A stretch of 34,600 nucleotides of DNA from Gammaproteobacteria bacterium. Lineage in GTDB: Bacteria; Pseudomonadota; Gammaproteobacteria; UBA6429; Thiohalophilaceae. The DNA is taken from the NCBI GenBank assembly GCA_022712915.1, contig JAFLJQ010000146.1, positions 1 through 34,600 on the forward strand, written 5' to 3'. Below are positions 19,173-28,311 of this stretch, piece after piece; position 1 is the first letter of the stretch, and the number at the start of each line of letters is the position of its first letter. Made by a program: the position numbers and the translations under genes. The notes under the pieces were generated by a model, which saw only the letters and a list, made by a program, of their open reading frames with translations, made no database searches and had not been told where the DNA came from.

Positions 19173-19331
19173 ATGGTTATGACAAGACGTTTACATATGG
19201 GTTGCGGTGAAACATTACAAAGTCACTTGCCGGATAGTTTCAGAAAACCTGTAACCATGTTGGCAATGAGAACGAAACATGTTGTTAGCAAACCAATGCT
19301 AATAAATAGAAAAGGAAAATGTTGGAAGTGA
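19173..19331 (+). CDS. Possible small basic ORF between murC and murB (unrecognised)
   Basis: A 52-residue frame runs from ATG 19173 through the murC-murB gap and ends 13 bases inside the assigned murB start. It begins MVMTRRLHMGCGETLQSH and ends in a Lys/Arg-rich tail NRKGKCWK; it has two cysteines, many basic residues and no membrane segment. Upstream is GAAGA three bases from the ATG and GAGAGG further back, so initiation could be weak. It would couple with both murC (16-base gap) and murB (overlap). I do not recognise it. It may be non-coding, since the frame also continues upstream through murC in another frame. Confidence 0.3.
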   Translation: MVMTRRLHMGCGETLQSHLPDSFRKPVTMLAMRTKHVVSKPMLINRKGKCWK

Positions 19332-20257
19332 GCCATGTTATGCCTGTAAGTCAGACAAACCTGCGCGGTGCTATTAAGTACGATGAGCCTCTGTCTCATC
19401 ATACTTCATGGCGGGTGGGCGGCCCGGCGGCCTGTTATTTTCAGCCTGAAGATATCGATGATTTGGTGTTGTTTCTTTCTCAGTTGCCGGCAGATGAAGA
19501 AATTTACTGGCTAGGACTGGGTAGTAATTTATTGGTACGTGATGGTGGTTTTAAGGGCAGCATTATTTGCACTAGTGGTGTGTTGAGTGGTTTACGTTTT
19601 TTGAGTAACGAACAGCTTGAAGTCGAAGCGGGCGTGGCCTGTCCCAAGGTCGCTAAACAGTGTGCCAAACAAGGCCTCAAAAATGCAGAGTTCCTTTCCG
19701 GTATACCGGGCACCATGGGTGGTGCACTGGCGATGAATGCAGGGGCCTTTGGTGGTGAAACCTGGCAGATAGTAAAAAGCGTTACGACCATTGATAAACG
19801 GGGTGTGCTCAGGCAACGTGCGGCAGATGAGTTTGAGATTGCTTATCGTCATGTTCGGGGTGTTGTCGGTGAATGGTTTGTGTCCGCCGTTTTGCAATTA
19901 GAGTTGGGTGATGCCAATACGTTATTGGAAAAGAACAAACAATTATTGGCAAGACGGGGTGCTTCGCAACCGACACAACAACCTAATGCCGGTTCCGTAT
20001 TTCGTAATCCAGAAGGGGATTATGCAGCACGTTTGATTGAAAAGGCAGGATTGAAAGGGACATGTGTTGGTGGTGCTTGTGTGTCAGACAAGCATGCCAA
20101 TTTTATCGTCAATACGGGGATGGCGAATGCAAGTGATATTGAGGCCTTGATGGTAAACGTAGCCAATACTGTTAAACAGGTTTGTAATGTCGAGCTGATA
20201 CCCGAAGTGTGTATTGTGGGTGAATCGCTTGAGCAACCGAGCTTTGAGGGAAAATAA
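19319..20257 (+). CDS. murB: UDP-N-acetylenolpyruvoylglucosamine reductase MurB
   Basis: This 312-residue FAD enzyme reduces UDP-GlcNAc-enolpyruvate to UDP-MurNAc with NADPH. Motifs are HHTSWRVGGPAA, the FAD loop LGLGSNLLVRDGGF, SGIPGTMGGALAMNAGAFGGE, QPNAGSVFRNPEGDYAARLIE and the catalytic Glu near the end in VELIPEVCIVGE. It is about 300 residues and lacks the extra region of E. coli MurB, which fits the shorter type II class found in many non-enteric bacteria. The start is uncertain: ATG 19319 has AGGA very close, whereas ATG 19340 has GTGAG seven bases upstream. It ends one base before the ddl ATG. Confidence 0.95.
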   Translation: MLEVSHVMPVSQTNLRGAIKYDEPLSHHTSWRVGGPAACYFQPEDIDDLVLFLSQLPADEEIYWLGLGSNLLVRDGGFKGSIICTSGVLSGLRFLSNEQLEVEAGVACPKVAKQCAKQGLKNAEFLSGIPGTMGGALAMNAGAFGGETWQIVKSVTTIDKRGVLRQRAADEFEIAYRHVRGVVGEWFVSAVLQLELGDANTLLEKNKQLLARRGASQPTQQPNAGSVFRNPEGDYAARLIEKAGLKGTCVGGACVSDKHANFIVNTGMANASDIEALMVNVANTVKQVCNVELIPEVCIVGESLEQPSFEGK

Positions 20258-20258
20258 C

Positions 20259-21203
20259 ATGACTGCTATCGATCCAAAAATATTTGGCAAGGTTGCAGTA
20301 TTAATGGGTGGTTGGTCAGCTGAGCGTGAGGTATCGCTGAAAAGTGGTGCTGCGGTTTTATCCGCCATGTTACAACGTGGCATTGATGCTCACAGCATAG
20401 ATGTGCAACGTGACACTGTGATTGAAGAACTCAAGCAAGGTGCTTATGACCGGGTTTTTAATATTTTACACGGGCCGGGTGGCGAAGATGGCGTGATTCA
20501 GGGGGTGTTAGAAACACTCAATATCCCCTATACAGGCAGTGGGGTTATGGCCTCGGCTCTGGCAATGGACAAATTGCGTACCAAACAATTACTCGATGGT
20601 ATAGGGCTGCCAACACCAATGTATATGGTGCTGGATGAAGAAACAGATTATGCCTATGTCGTTGCGAACCTTGGCTTGCCCATTATGGTTAAACCGGCTC
20701 AGCAAGGTTCCAGCCTCGGTATGAGCAAGGTTGAACAAAGTGAAGAATTGCATAGTGCCTGGCAGGCCGCAGCCCAGTTTGATGGAGCTGTCATTGCCGA
20801 ACAGTGGATTGAAGGTAAGGAATATACCGTGGCTATTCTGGGCGATGATGTTCTTCCGGCTATTTTGCTGGAGACACCGAGGACATTTTATGACTATGAA
20901 GCCAAGTATCAATCTAATGATACCCGTTACATTTGTCCTTGTGGGCTGACCAGGGATCAAGAAATACAGTTGCAACGATTGGCGTTGGGTACATTTCAGG
21001 CCTTGGGTGCCGAAGGCTGGGGGCGCGTCGATTTGTTTATTGATAAGGAAGATCATCCCTGGATCATTGAATTGAATACCTTGCCGGGAATGACGGATCA
21101 TTCTCTGGTGCCTATGGCTGCCAAGGCAAAGCATATTGAGTTTGATGAACTGGTGGTTCGTATATTGATGCAAACGCTGGTGCAAAAAGGAGGTCGTCAC
21201 TGA
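20259..21203 (+). CDS. ddl: D-alanine--D-alanine ligase Ddl
   Basis: This 314-residue ATP-grasp enzyme makes D-Ala-D-Ala for MurF. Visible are VAVLMGGWSAEREVSLKSG, LHGPGGEDGVIQGVLE, YTGSGVMASALAMDK, PIMVKPAQQGSSLGMSKV, the EWIEGKEYTVAILGD-like AEQWIEGKEYTVAILGD stretch and the metal-binding ELNTLPGMTDHSLVP. The frame reaches upstream into murB, but ATG 20259 follows GAGGG by eight bases and gives the usual DdlB-type N-terminus. It overlaps ftsQ by one base (TGATG). Confidence 0.97.
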   Translation: MTAIDPKIFGKVAVLMGGWSAEREVSLKSGAAVLSAMLQRGIDAHSIDVQRDTVIEELKQGAYDRVFNILHGPGGEDGVIQGVLETLNIPYTGSGVMASALAMDKLRTKQLLDGIGLPTPMYMVLDEETDYAYVVANLGLPIMVKPAQQGSSLGMSKVEQSEELHSAWQAAAQFDGAVIAEQWIEGKEYTVAILGDDVLPAILLETPRTFYDYEAKYQSNDTRYICPCGLTRDQEIQLQRLALGTFQALGAEGWGRVDLFIDKEDHPWIIELNTLPGMTDHSLVPMAAKAKHIEFDELVVRILMQTLVQKGGRH

Positions 21204-21946
21204 TGGTTGCGCGTGTTGCAAAGCAGGCTGTTATGCCCGGTAGCCAACATGACTTGCGACGTGTTTTTGCCGGCGTTTCAAAATTATTATTTGCTATATC
21301 GGTGGCTGGAGTACTGGGTCTGGGCTTGATGAAATTAAATGATCCTCAATTTCTGCCTGTTGAAAAGGTTCGTGCCCAGGGTGCTTTTATTAATTTGACG
21401 GAAGCTATGTTATTAACTCGCGCCGGTGACATCAATGGGGGTTACTTCAATGTTGATGTGAGAGCCGTACAGAAAAATATTGAATCACTGGCTTGGGTAG
21501 ATCATGCCTATGTCAGAAAAATGTGGCCAGACACTTTGATGATTGGTGTCACAGAACAAAATGTTGCTGCTTTATGGCAAGGCAAGGGATTGATTAATCA
21601 GCGTGGTGAGCTGTTTTATCCTGAGGAAAAAACTTTTCCAGCCAGCTTGCCACAGTTGAGCGGTCCGCCTGGAAGCCATCAGTCGCTGCTTGAGCACTAT
21701 CGAGCCATACGTCCGATGTTGGGTAAGACAGGCTTGGTTATACAGCAACTTGACATGGATGCGCGACGTTCGATGATTATTCAGTTTAATAATGGTTTGA
21801 AAATTTTGTTAGGCCGAGATTCATATTTTTTACGTGTTGAGAAATTTGTACGAATATACGAAAAGATTTTGAGGACTGAAATAAATAATATTCAGCAGAT
21901 TGATATGCGTTATACCAATGGCTTTTCCATTATGAGGAGGCCGTAA
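21203..21946 (+). CDS. ftsQ: Cell division protein FtsQ
   Basis: This 247-residue bitopic protein links early and late divisome components and binds FtsL/FtsB. It has a short basic cytoplasmic N-terminus, one membrane segment at about residues 25-43, then a POTRA domain (VEKVRAQGAFINLTEAMLLTRAG...LAWVDHAYVRKMWPDTLMIGVTEQ) and the FtsQ-type beta domain ending in IDMRYTNGFSI. The start overlaps ddl by one base and is preceded by AAGGAGG, a strong ribosome binding site. Slightly shorter than E. coli FtsQ (276), mainly at the ends. Confidence 0.95.
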   Translation: MVARVAKQAVMPGSQHDLRRVFAGVSKLLFAISVAGVLGLGLMKLNDPQFLPVEKVRAQGAFINLTEAMLLTRAGDINGGYFNVDVRAVQKNIESLAWVDHAYVRKMWPDTLMIGVTEQNVAALWQGKGLINQRGELFYPEEKTFPASLPQLSGPPGSHQSLLEHYRAIRPMLGKTGLVIQQLDMDARRSMIIQFNNGLKILLGRDSYFLRVEKFVRIYEKILRTEINNIQQIDMRYTNGFSIMRRP

Positions 21947-21974
21947 TCTGGGCAGGATGCCTGGGAGATAAATT

Positions 21975-23210
21975 ATGTCTAAGAAAACAGAGAAAAATAT
22001 GATTGTTGGTCTTGATATCGGCACCTCGAAAGTGGTGGCGATAGTCGGGGTGATTACGCCTGATAATGAAGTTGAAATTATTGGCCTCGGTTCACATCCA
22101 TCACGGGGCCTGAAAAAAGGTGTGGTTGTCAATATTGAATCTACCGTGCAATCCATTCAGCGTGCCGTTGAAGAGGCCGAATTGATGTCTGGTTGTCAGA
22201 TCCATTCTGTCTATGCCGGTATCGCAGGGAGTCATATTCGCAGCCTGAATTCACATGGTATCGTGGCCATTCGTGATAAGGAGGTTACCAGTCCGGATGT
22301 TGACCGCGTCATTGATGCTGCTCGGGCGGTTGCTATTCCAGCAGATCAAAAAATCCTGCATATTCTACCGCAGGAGTTTGTCATTGATACCCAGGAAGGG
22401 ATTCGTGAGCCCATCGGTATGTCCGGTGTTCGATTGGAAGCCAAGGTGCATATGGTGACGGGTGCCGTTAGCGCGGCACAAAATATTGTTAAGTGTGTGC
22501 GTCGCTGTGGCTTGGAAGTTGATGACATTATTCTTGAACAACTGGCTTCCAGCCATGCTGTGTTGACTGAAGATGAAAAGGAACTGGGTGTCTGCCTCGT
22601 CGATATTGGTGGCGGTACAACCGACCTGGCGGTGTTTACAGAGGGTGCGATTCGGCATACGGCCGTGATACCTATTGCAGGGGATCAGGTGACAAATGAT
22701 ATTGCTGTTGCATTGCGTACACCTACGCAATATGCCGAAGAAATAAAGATCAAGTACGCCTGTGCTCTGACACAACTGGCCAGCCCTGATGAAACCATTG
22801 AGGTTCCCAGTGTGGGTGAGCGTCCTACGCGTCGATTGGCTAGACAAACATTGGCTGAAGTGGTTATGCCTCGATATGAGGAGCTGTTTATCCTGATTCA
22901 AACGGAATTGCGTCGTAGTGGTTTTGAAGACCTGTGCGCGGCCGGGATTGTGTTAACGGGTGGTAGCTCAAAAATGGAAGGGGCGGTTGAGTTGGCAGAA
23001 GAGATATTTCATATGCCGGTACGTCAGGGTAGCCCGCAATATGTTACTGGTTTGGTGGATGTGGTACGAAATCCGATTTATTCAACTGGTGTTGGTTTGT
23101 TGTTATTCGGTTATCAAAATCGGGCCATGCGTGAATCTGATTTACATCTAACCGGCGGGATGCGTGGTGTAATGCGTCGGATGAAGAGTTGGTTTCAAGG
23201 AAATTTCTAG
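21975..23210 (+). CDS. ftsA: Cell division protein FtsA (actin-like membrane tether)
   Basis: This 411-residue actin/Hsp70-fold ATPase anchors FtsZ to the membrane and recruits late divisome proteins. Motifs include [16 protein letters not shown] (phosphate 1), [13 protein letters not shown] in domain 1[16 protein letters not shown] (phosphate 2), and the adenosine motif [18 protein letters not shown]. The C-terminus [12 protein letters not shown] forms the expected amphipathic membrane-targeting helix. A GGGAG site precedes ATG 21975, 28 bases after ftsQ. FtsZ follows after 41 bases. Confidence 0.98.
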   Translation: MSKKTEKNMIVGLDIGTSKVVAIVGVITPDNEVEIIGLGSHPSRGLKKGVVVNIESTVQSIQRAVEEAELMSGCQIHSVYAGIAGSHIRSLNSHGIVAIRDKEVTSPDVDRVIDAARAVAIPADQKILHILPQEFVIDTQEGIREPIGMSGVRLEAKVHMVTGAVSAAQNIVKCVRRCGLEVDDIILEQLASSHAVLTEDEKELGVCLVDIGGGTTDLAVFTEGAIRHTAVIPIAGDQVTNDIAVALRTPTQYAEEIKIKYACALTQLASPDETIEVPSVGERPTRRLARQTLAEVVMPRYEELFILIQTELRRSGFEDLCAAGIVLTGGSSKMEGAVELAEEIFHMPVRQGSPQYVTGLVDVVRNPIYSTGVGLLLFGYQNRAMRESDLHLTGGMRGVMRRMKSWFQGNF

Positions 23211-23251
23211 TTTTTAATTTTAATGAGGATGTCCGTGAGGAGGGTAAGGTG

Positions 23252-24397
23252 ATGTTCGAACTAATGGATAATTATAGTCAAAATGCAGTAATCAAGGTCG
23301 TGGGTGTGGGCGGCGGTGGCGGTAATGCCGTTGAACATATGGTGTCTCAGAATATCGAAGGCGTCGATTTTATTTGTGCCAATACCGATGCTCAGGCAAT
23401 GAGGAATGCTTCGGCTAAAACATTGTTACACCTTGGTAGTAATATTACCAAGGGGTTGGGCGCGGGTGCTAATCCAGAAATTGGTAGACAGGCTGCGATG
23501 GAAGATCGTGAGCGTATCCAGGAAGTATTGCAGGGTGCGGATTTGGTCTTTATCACGGCTGGCATGGGTGGAGGTACTGGCACGGGTGGCGCCCCAATTG
23601 TGGCCCAAATTGCCAAGGAGATGGGGATTCTGACCGTCGCCGTTGTGACCAAACCCTTTCCGTTTGAAGGCAAAAAACGTATGGATGTCGCTATGCAGGG
23701 GATTGAAGAGCTGAAAATCTATGTTGATTCGCTTGTCACTATTCCAAATGAGAAATTGCTCAGTGTTTTGGGTAAACAGATCAGCCTGCTTGATGCCTTT
23801 AAGGCGGCAAATGACGTTTTGTTGGGTGCGGTGCAGGGTATTGCTGAATTAATTACTTGCCCAGGCCTGATCAATGTTGATTTTGCTGATGTGAGGACAG
23901 TCATGTCTGAAATGGGTATGGCCATGATGGGCTCAGGCCGTGCCAGTGGTGAAAATCGGGCCAAAGAAGCAGCTGAAGCCGCTGTTGCCAGTCCTTTACT
24001 TGAGGATGTGAATTTGGCTGGAGCAAGGGGGATCCTGGTTAATGTCACTGCCGGGATGGATATGGCTATCGGTGAATTTGAAGAGGTTGGCAATATCATA
24101 AAGGGCTTTGCCTCAGAAAATGCCACTGTGGTTGTTGGGACGGTTATTGACCCGAATCTAGTTGATGAACTGCGTGTAACCGTGGTTGCAACAGGGCTTG
24201 GACAGGTGAGTTTGGCTGGTGACAAGCCCGTCAAACTGGCGGTTACCAAGAATAGCAGCGGTGAGGTTGATTATGGGCAACTTGATCGGCCCACGGTAAT
24301 TCGCAACAAAGTGGCATCGGACCAATATAATAGTGAATCGAGCGCAAGTATGGATTACCTGGATATTCCTGCTTTCCTGAGACGACAGGCCGACTAG
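23252..24397 (+). CDS. ftsZ: Cell division GTPase FtsZ
   Basis: This 381-residue tubulin homologue forms the Z-ring. The N-terminus [18 protein letters not shown], the tubulin signature GGGTGTG (residues 106-112), the T7 catalytic loop region containing [11 protein letters not shown], and the C-terminal peptide [14 protein letters not shown] that binds FtsA and ZipA are all present. The frame extends upstream to 23189, but ATG 23252 gives the E. coli-like MFE start and follows a purine-rich GAGGAGGGTAAGGTG leader. It is the last dcw gene before lpxC. No clear intrinsic terminator follows. Confidence 0.98.
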   Translation: MFELMDNYSQNAVIKVVGVGGGGGNAVEHMVSQNIEGVDFICANTDAQAMRNASAKTLLHLGSNITKGLGAGANPEIGRQAAMEDRERIQEVLQGADLVFITAGMGGGTGTGGAPIVAQIAKEMGILTVAVVTKPFPFEGKKRMDVAMQGIEELKIYVDSLVTIPNEKLLSVLGKQISLLDAFKAANDVLLGAVQGIAELITCPGLINVDFADVRTVMSEMGMAMMGSGRASGENRAKEAAEAAVASPLLEDVNLAGARGILVNVTAGMDMAIGEFEEVGNIIKGFASENATVVVGTVIDPNLVDELRVTVVATGLGQVSLAGDKPVKLAVTKNSSGEVDYGQLDRPTVIRNKVASDQYNSESSASMDYLDIPAFLRRQAD

Positions 24398-24500
24398 TAT
24401 GGTAAAATGATTGGCTGTTTTATGTGAAATTTTGGGTGAGACCTGAGTCACAGTCGGGGTATTAAAGTTTTTCCAGTATACGTCGCTAATGGGAAGCAAG

Positions 24501-24529
24501 TTGATAATTTGGGTATGCTGTTCTACTAT
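24501..24529 (+). promoter_or_regulatory. Putative lpxC promoter
   Basis: TTGATA (24501-24506, 5 of 6 consensus) and TACTAT (24524-24529, 4 of 6) are spaced by exactly 17 bases in the 238-base gap between ftsZ and lpxC. Transcription would begin near 24536 and give a leader of about 100 bases. This would allow lpxC to be expressed apart from the dcw operon, as in E. coli. Confidence 0.55.
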
Positions 24530-24635
24530 TCTTTGATGGTGGAAAGGGATGATTAGTGAACAAATTGCGAGACTTACTCTTAACTTGCTTTAAACGATGA
24601 CCAACAAGACTAATGAATAATTTTAAGGAACACGG

Positions 24636-25547
24636 GTGATTAAACAACGCACGCTGAAAAATGTAATCCGCGCGACGGGAGTCGGTTTACACACTGGGGA
24701 AAAAGTCTATTTAACATTACGACCTGCTGTGCCTGATACGGGCATCGTGTTTCGTCGCGTTGACCTGGATACCCCCGTTGAGATTCCCGCGATTCCTGAA
24801 AATGTTGGTGAAACGACCCTTTCGACCACGCTGGTTAAAGATGGTGTTCGCGTTGCCACTATTGAGCATCTGCTTTCAGCTTTAGCTGGTCTGGGTATTG
24901 ATAATGCGTATATTGATCTGAATGCCTCAGAAGTTCCGATCATGGATGGCAGTGCCGGCCCCTTCGTGTTTCTTATTCAGTCTGCGGGCATTCAGGAACA
25001 AAATGCCCCTAAAAGGTTCATTCGGATCAAAAAACCGGTCAAGGTCGACCATGGAGACAAATGGGTGCAATTTGTTCCCTATGAAGGATTCAAGGTCTCT
25101 TTTACCATTGATTTCGAGCATCCAGCCTTTAAAGAGCGCCACCAGATGGCCGAAGTTGATTTCTCTACCACGTCCTTTGTTAAAGAAGTTAGCCGTGCCC
25201 GTACTTTTGGTTTTATGAGCCAGATTGAAACCCTACGCGCGAATAACCTGGCTCTGGGTGGTAGTTTGGATAACGCTATTGTGGTTGATGATTATCGAAT
25301 TCTTAATGAAGATGGTTTACGGTATGTTGACGAATTTGTGAAACATAAAATCCTCGATTCTATTGGTGACCTCTATCTTCTGGGGCGTAGCTTGATTGGT
25401 GCATTTAGTGGTTATAAATCGGGTCATGCACTGAATAATAAGCTGTTGCGGGTATTGCTCGCTCAGGAAGATGCCTGGGAATTAGTCACTTTTGAGGATG
25501 CAAAAGAATCACCGATTTCATTTATACAACCGGTACAAGCAAGTTAA
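24636..25547 (+). CDS. lpxC: UDP-3-O-acyl-N-acetylglucosamine deacetylase LpxC
   Basis: This 303-residue zinc enzyme carries out the committed step of lipid A synthesis. Zinc ligands are visible as His78 in [16 protein letters not shown] and as the His and Asp in [17 protein letters not shown] (about 237 and 241). Other family motifs are [36 protein letters not shown]-type loop and [15 protein letters not shown] with the catalytic His. Translation starts at GTG 24636 with AAGGA six bases upstream. Length matches E. coli (305). Lipid A synthesis and septal wall synthesis genes are adjacent, as is usual in this lineage. Confidence 0.98.
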   Translation: MIKQRTLKNVIRATGVGLHTGEKVYLTLRPAVPDTGIVFRRVDLDTPVEIPAIPENVGETTLSTTLVKDGVRVATIEHLLSALAGLGIDNAYIDLNASEVPIMDGSAGPFVFLIQSAGIQEQNAPKRFIRIKKPVKVDHGDKWVQFVPYEGFKVSFTIDFEHPAFKERHQMAEVDFSTTSFVKEVSRARTFGFMSQIETLRANNLALGGSLDNAIVVDDYRILNEDGLRYVDEFVKHKILDSIGDLYLLGRSLIGAFSGYKSGHALNNKLLRVLLAQEDAWELVTFEDAKESPISFIQPVQAS

Positions 25548-25555
25548 GCGATGTT

Positions 25556-26011
25556 TCAGGGATATACCCTGTTTGCCAGTCGTTGCAAGGATGCTTTAAG
25601 GGCCGGATCTTCTATCATTTCAGCGAGTAATTTCAGGTGCTGCTTGCCTATTTTGGATGGTATTAAGGCTGATTTTTTGTCTAGTTCTTTCTCGTGAACC
25701 TTATTTTCCGTCAGCGGCCCGACTTTGATATTGATTTTGTTAAGCTTTTTACAGGATTCTAATTTTCTTATTTCTTGTAGTATGTTTACCGATTGATAGC
25801 GTAATCGGTTCGCCAATTCCGCAGAGTTAACAAGTAGTGTGATCTCTTGAGTGGAGAATTTGCCGAGTTGCCAGTTATCTGCAATGCATTGATTTATAAT
25901 TGGTTTCAGTGCACAGCTTAATCTGTATAAATTTTGCCCATGTGTGATTAAATCCACAACTTGGCTGTTTTGTTTCTTTAGATACTTGTATATTGGTTTG
26001 GCAGAATCCAT
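25556..26011 (-). CDS. DUF721 family protein (DciA-type helicase loader candidate)
   Basis: This 151-residue protein matches the DUF721 family by an N-terminal helical segment, a KH-like stretch with LLVNSAELANRLRYQSVNIL, and position. Related DciA proteins are the ancestral loaders of the replicative helicase DnaB in bacteria without DnaC. In Pseudomonas a DUF721 gene lies between lpxC and an M23 peptidase gene, exactly as here. The C-terminal part is Lys-rich with a short conserved-looking DPALKASLQRLANRV tail. It points back towards lpxC, with only 8 bases between their stops. The family assignment is from pattern recall; its role in loading helicase is inferred. Confidence 0.7.
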   Translation of the reverse strand: MDSAKPIYKYLKKQNSQVVDLITHGQNLYRLSCALKPIINQCIADNWQLGKFSTQEITLLVNSAELANRLRYQSVNILQEIRKLESCKKLNKINIKVGPLTENKVHEKELDKKSALIPSKIGKQHLKLLAEMIEDPALKASLQRLANRVYP

Positions 26012-26021
26012 ACTTTTACTT

Positions 26022-26130
26022 GTTGTATCGTTATTTGCACTATGACTGCAACTATTATATAAGAAAATCTGCTAAGTCCGTGGAAATTCAGAAAAAAAAT
26101 TAAACCACAACAAATCATAGCCGATACAAC
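26022..26130. repeat. Spaced 9-bp inverted repeat in a divergent promoter region
   Basis: GTTGTATCG (26022-26030) and CGATACAAC (26122-26130) are perfect inverted copies about 90 bases apart, one next to each start of the divergent DUF721 and M23 genes. A palindromic TTATATAA-like core between them contains TATAAT on the minus strand (26054-26059), a possible -10 for DUF721. The arms could be operator sites for one regulator or chance. Confidence 0.3.
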
Positions 26131-26167
26131 GATTAAGAATTTTAAAACAAATTAGGCGATAATACGC

Positions 26168-27100
26168 ATGAATATTGTATTGATGACAAGAAGCAAGGGT
26201 TACTCGGGGCTTGTAACGCTGTGTAAGAAAAAGTTACTTGCGCTAATATTAGGTGTTTTTGTCATCCTCCCGGGGGCGCTACTGTATGCGGGTTATTCAG
26301 TGGGGATTTCCCATATGCGAGCCAATCCTGATGAATTAGCTGTGGCTATGCAGTCTGAGCTCGATGTGCAACGTCTGCAAATTTCTGAAGTTACACGTAC
26401 AGCAGAAGAGAACATGAATGCTCTGGCATTGAAACTGGGGCAGCTGCAATCACATGTGATACGAATAGATGCCCTGGGTTCTCGTCTGACAAAAATGGCG
26501 AAACTTGATAGGGGGGAATTTAATTTTGATCGCCCTCCAGCACAGGGTGGCCCTGTAGGTGCTAATGATGCCAATGCTTCGGCCATGTCTGTGCCTGATT
26601 TTGTTAAGTCATTACAGGAATTGACCGCTCAACTGGAAGACCGTGCACAACAAATGAATGTGTTAGAAACCATGATTATGACCCGTAATCTGCAGGCAGA
26701 AGTAATGCCAACTGGGCGTCCTATTACTCGTGGCTGGCTATCATCCTATTTTGGTCTGCGTACCGATCCCTTTACGGGTCGTCGTGTGCACCATTCTGGT
26801 ATCGACTTTGCGGGCAAAATGGACTCAGATATTGTCTCGGTTGCAGCGGGCGTGGTGACTTTCTCAGGCAAACGCTCAGGTTACGGTAATCTTGTTGAAG
26901 TTAACCATGGTAATGGTTATGTAACGCGCTATGGGCATTGTAAGGAAAATTTGGTGCATGTGGGTCAAACTATTAAGAAAGGGCAGCTTATTGCCAAGAT
27001 GGGGACGACTGGTCGTTCAACGGGCCCTCATGTTCATTTCGAGGTCATGCGTAATGGTCGCCACGTGGATCCAAAACGTTATATCCACGCGTCTCGTTAA
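26168..27100 (+). CDS. Membrane-anchored M23 (LytM-type) metallopeptidase
   Basis: This 310-residue protein has a short basic N-terminus, one membrane helix (about residues 23-43), a helical and probably coiled-coil stretch (about 50-112 and 143-175) and a C-terminal M23 peptidase domain (about 188-300). Zinc and catalytic residues are present: His209 and Asp213 in HxxxD, His257, and His288/His290 in the HxH of GPHVHFEV. Unlike EnvC or NlpD-type activators, it is therefore likely active, probably cutting peptidoglycan cross-links in the periplasm. It lies between lpxC/DUF721 and secA as in Pseudomonas, and is closed by a strong terminator. Physiological partners are unknown. Confidence 0.9.
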   Translation: MNIVLMTRSKGYSGLVTLCKKKLLALILGVFVILPGALLYAGYSVGISHMRANPDELAVAMQSELDVQRLQISEVTRTAEENMNALALKLGQLQSHVIRIDALGSRLTKMAKLDRGEFNFDRPPAQGGPVGANDANASAMSVPDFVKSLQELTAQLEDRAQQMNVLETMIMTRNLQAEVMPTGRPITRGWLSSYFGLRTDPFTGRRVHHSGIDFAGKMDSDIVSVAAGVVTFSGKRSGYGNLVEVNHGNGYVTRYGHCKENLVHVGQTIKKGQLIAKMGTTGRSTGPHVHFEVMRNGRHVDPKRYIHASR

Positions 27101-27133
27101 AAAATACTCATTCATTATCGAATGAAATAAATC

Positions 27134-27159
27134 AGCCGGCATTTGTCGGCTGTTTTTTT
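27134..27159 (+). terminator. Rho-independent terminator after the M23 gene
   Basis: AGCCGGC (27134-27140) pairs with GTCGGCT (27145-27151) through seven base pairs, one a G-U wobble, around an ATTT loop, followed by G and seven T (27153-27159). Just upstream a second hairpin, TTCATT-ATCG-AATGAA (27111-27126), is perfect but has no T run. The terminator separates the M23 gene from the CapA-like gene. Confidence 0.9.
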
Positions 27160-27177
27160 GTGTAGGGGACTGTAAAA

Positions 27178-28293
27178 TTGCTGTGTCATCAGCCCGTTAT
27201 CCAAATATCTGAATGCGTCAGATTATTGGGTCTTATCATATCTTTATTTATAATGGCCTGTTCCGGACCGGTTCATTATGATTCGCCTATGGATGATAAA
27301 TCTGTCATTCAGATAGCGGCTGTTGGTGATGTCATGCTGGGAACAGACTTTCCAAAAGATACGTTACCACCGGATGATCTGAACATCTTGGGCCATGTTG
27401 CACCGGTTTTGCGACAGGCCGACATCACATTCGGTAATCTCGAAGGGGTATTGCTTGATGGTGGTGAGCCTATTAAGAAGTGCAAGAACCCCTCCGCTTG
27501 TTATTTGTTCCGTACCCCAACCCGATTTGCAAAAAATCTGAAAGATGCTGGTTTTGATGTCATGAGTCTGGCAAACAACCATGCCCGTGATTTTGGTGAA
27601 GAGGGTCGTGATAGCTCAATGCAGGCCCTGTCAGAAGCGGGTATTTATCATTCAGGTCGTATTGGTGATGTGGCTAGTTGGCAGGTTAACGGCATCAGGG
27701 TCGCAATGATCGCCTTTGCACCATTTGGAAATTCTCACGATATGCTTGATATTGAGAAGGCCGTGGAACAGGTGGTTTCTTTAGCGCAAGATCATGCGAT
27801 TGTGATGGTTTCTATGCATGCTGGAGCAGAGGGTCTGGAGGCGATGCATATTCCGTTTGATACGGAGTTTTATCATGGAGAGAATAGGGGTGATGCGGTT
27901 AAATTTGCCCGTGCTGTGATTGATGCGGGTGCTGATTTGGTTGTGGGGCACGGCCCTCATGTGCCGCGGGCACTAGAGCTGTATAAGGGGCGGCTGGTGG
28001 CTTATAGTTTGGGGAATTTTTGTACTTATTGGGGCATCAGTGTGGCAGAGGAAAAGGGCCTGGCCCCGATTTTGGTGGCTAATTTAAGGCCTGATGGGTC
28101 CTTTTTGGATGGGAAGATTATCTCCGCGCGCCAGCAGCGTCCAGAAGGTCCTGTGCTAGACGAGAATCATGCTGTTGCTCGTCTGATTCGGCAGCTGACC
28201 CATGAGGATTTTCCAGATACGCAATTAATGCTCGACTCTGTCGGAAATATTCGTATAGACCAAAAACAGGCCCATCATATAGCGGACAAATGA
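27178..28293 (+). CDS. CapA-family putative lipoprotein (metallophosphatase-like fold)
   Basis: This 371-residue protein of the CapA family (PGA_cap, metallophosphoesterase-like fold) resembles proteins linked to poly-gamma-glutamate capsule anchoring. Motifs are AAVGDVMLG, FGNLEGVLL, SLANNHARDFGEEG, MHAGAEG, VGHGPHVPRALELYKG and AYSLGNF. The N-terminus RLLGLIISLFIMAC is a short lipoprotein-like signal with Cys28. Translation seems to begin at TTG 27178, since AGGGGA lies eight bases upstream and no ATG or GTG is available before the signal region. It lies alone between a terminator and secA, where enterics carry secM. No CapB or CapC genes are present, so capsule synthesis cannot be claimed. 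Actual role unknown. Confidence 0.85.
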   Translation: MLCHQPVIQISECVRLLGLIISLFIMACSGPVHYDSPMDDKSVIQIAAVGDVMLGTDFPKDTLPPDDLNILGHVAPVLRQADITFGNLEGVLLDGGEPIKKCKNPSACYLFRTPTRFAKNLKDAGFDVMSLANNHARDFGEEGRDSSMQALSEAGIYHSGRIGDVASWQVNGIRVAMIAFAPFGNSHDMLDIEKAVEQVVSLAQDHAIVMVSMHAGAEGLEAMHIPFDTEFYHGENRGDAVKFARAVIDAGADLVVGHGPHVPRALELYKGRLVAYSLGNFCTYWGISVAEEKGLAPILVANLRPDGSFLDGKIISARQQRPEGPVLDENHAVARLIRQLTHEDFPDTQLMLDSVGNIRIDQKQAHHIADK

Positions 28294-28311
28294 GTAGGGT
28301 AGCTGTAGAAT

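Noticed and set aside
20589-21221. Long (210-residue) minus-strand ORF opposite ddl
   Set aside because: It lies opposite a complete, well-conserved ddl and shows no recognisable domain; a shadow frame.
23719-24249. 176-residue minus-strand ORF opposite ftsZ
   Set aside because: Low-complexity Ser/Thr/Ala-rich translation typical of the complement of an FtsZ gene.
24398-24500. Possible ftsZ terminator
   Set aside because: Only weak five-base stems with long loops were found, without a T run; not enough to call.
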